The notes below the pieces were generated by a model. It searched no databases. It worked only from the letters and a program-made list of their open reading frames with translations, and was not told where the DNA came from. From NCBI GenBank assembly GCA_008692225.1, contig VICG01000006.1:1-64000 (forward strand): a DNA stretch of 64,000 nt, written 5' to 3'. The stretch is from Monilinia fructicola (lineage: Eukaryota; Ascomycota; Leotiomycetes; Helotiales; Sclerotiniaceae). A program made the translations under genes and the position numbers. This document shows, piece by piece, positions 63,603-64,000 of the stretch; positions within the stretch are counted from its first letter, which is position 1; every line of letters begins with the position of its first letter.

Positions 63603-64000
63603 GATGACGATGTTGATATTTCGAGTTATATTAACAGGTTCGGCAATCGTGAATAGATAATATTATGACCAAAAAAGTGTACAAAAAAGGGACCGGCCTA
63701 GATTGAAATTGAAATAGATTGCAAGAATTATTTAAAGAGCGTAAGTTGAAGTTCTCAGAACCGAACAAGAAGAGAATTTAGATGGAGTCAGAAGAAAAGA
63801 CAAGACTGCGATGAAGGGAAACGAACACAGATTTGGAAATCTAACAGACCTTATATCTCAAATGTTAATGCTTCTGCCAGCAGCAAGTCTGGATCAAACA
63901 GAGATTTGATCATGTACCTTGTATCCATCACCCCCATTTTCCACACTGGTGGAGATTTTTCACGGCGTAGATCATACAGAGAGCAGGAGAAAAGGACAAA
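63603..64000. other. Upstream region of the secreted protein gene
   Basis: Promoter side; no further gene seen before the window ends. Confidence 0.5.

Overview
The window looks like a filamentous ascomycete chromosome, most likely a leotiomycete of the Botrytis/Sclerotinia type (inferred from gene families, short GT-AG introns with CTAAC/CTGAC-like branch sites, intron-containing tRNAs and RIP-style AT-rich DNA; no marker gene fixes the species).

Layout. Positions 1 to about 11,900 are an extremely A+T-rich, gene-free block. It is a transposon graveyard in which a Ty3/gypsy polymerase can still be read on the + strand (about 2.8-6.9 kb). A 792-bp terminal-inverted-repeat element sits inside its RNase H region (3969-4760). 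One short island of normal composition at 9448-9710 is bounded by TGTGACGA/TCGTCACA and resembles a solo LTR. From 12.6 kb on the DNA is genic: a GH11 xylanase with a CBM1 (-), a small membrane protein (-), the SNARE Bos1 (+), a small basic/acidic protein (-), an Nta1-type N-terminal amidase (+), a protein kinase (+), a gene-poor stretch with decayed coding sequence (28.8-33.8 kb), a DUF4140/DUF4139 protein with an FG-repeat insert (+), a secreted aspartic protease (+), GMP synthase (-), thiamine pyrophosphokinase (-) diverging from Mia40 (+), an OM14-like outer mitochondrial membrane protein (+), a BTB protein (-), a charged disordered protein (+), an RS/glycine-zipper protein (-), four tRNA genes (Ile, Pro, Ser, Ile) and a secreted serine/cysteine protein (-).

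How they fit. Most genes are housekeeping or secretory genes with independent promoters; there is no biosynthetic cluster. Two secreted hydrolases (xylanase, aspartic protease) and a secreted cysteine-containing protein fit a plant-associated saprotroph or pathogen. The xylanase lies next to the RIP-mutated block. Two genes concern the mitochondrial surface or intermembrane space (OM14-like, Mia40).

A striking cross-cutting feature is that eight otherwise convincing genes, including the essential MIA40, are each broken by one to three single-base frame shifts. Twelve are +1 and one is -1, and nearly all can be placed in short homopolymers. Removing them makes every gene an exact multiple of three with conserved domains intact. 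This points to homopolymer over-calling in the assembly, not gene death, so the affected genes are annotated as CDS with a frameshift note.
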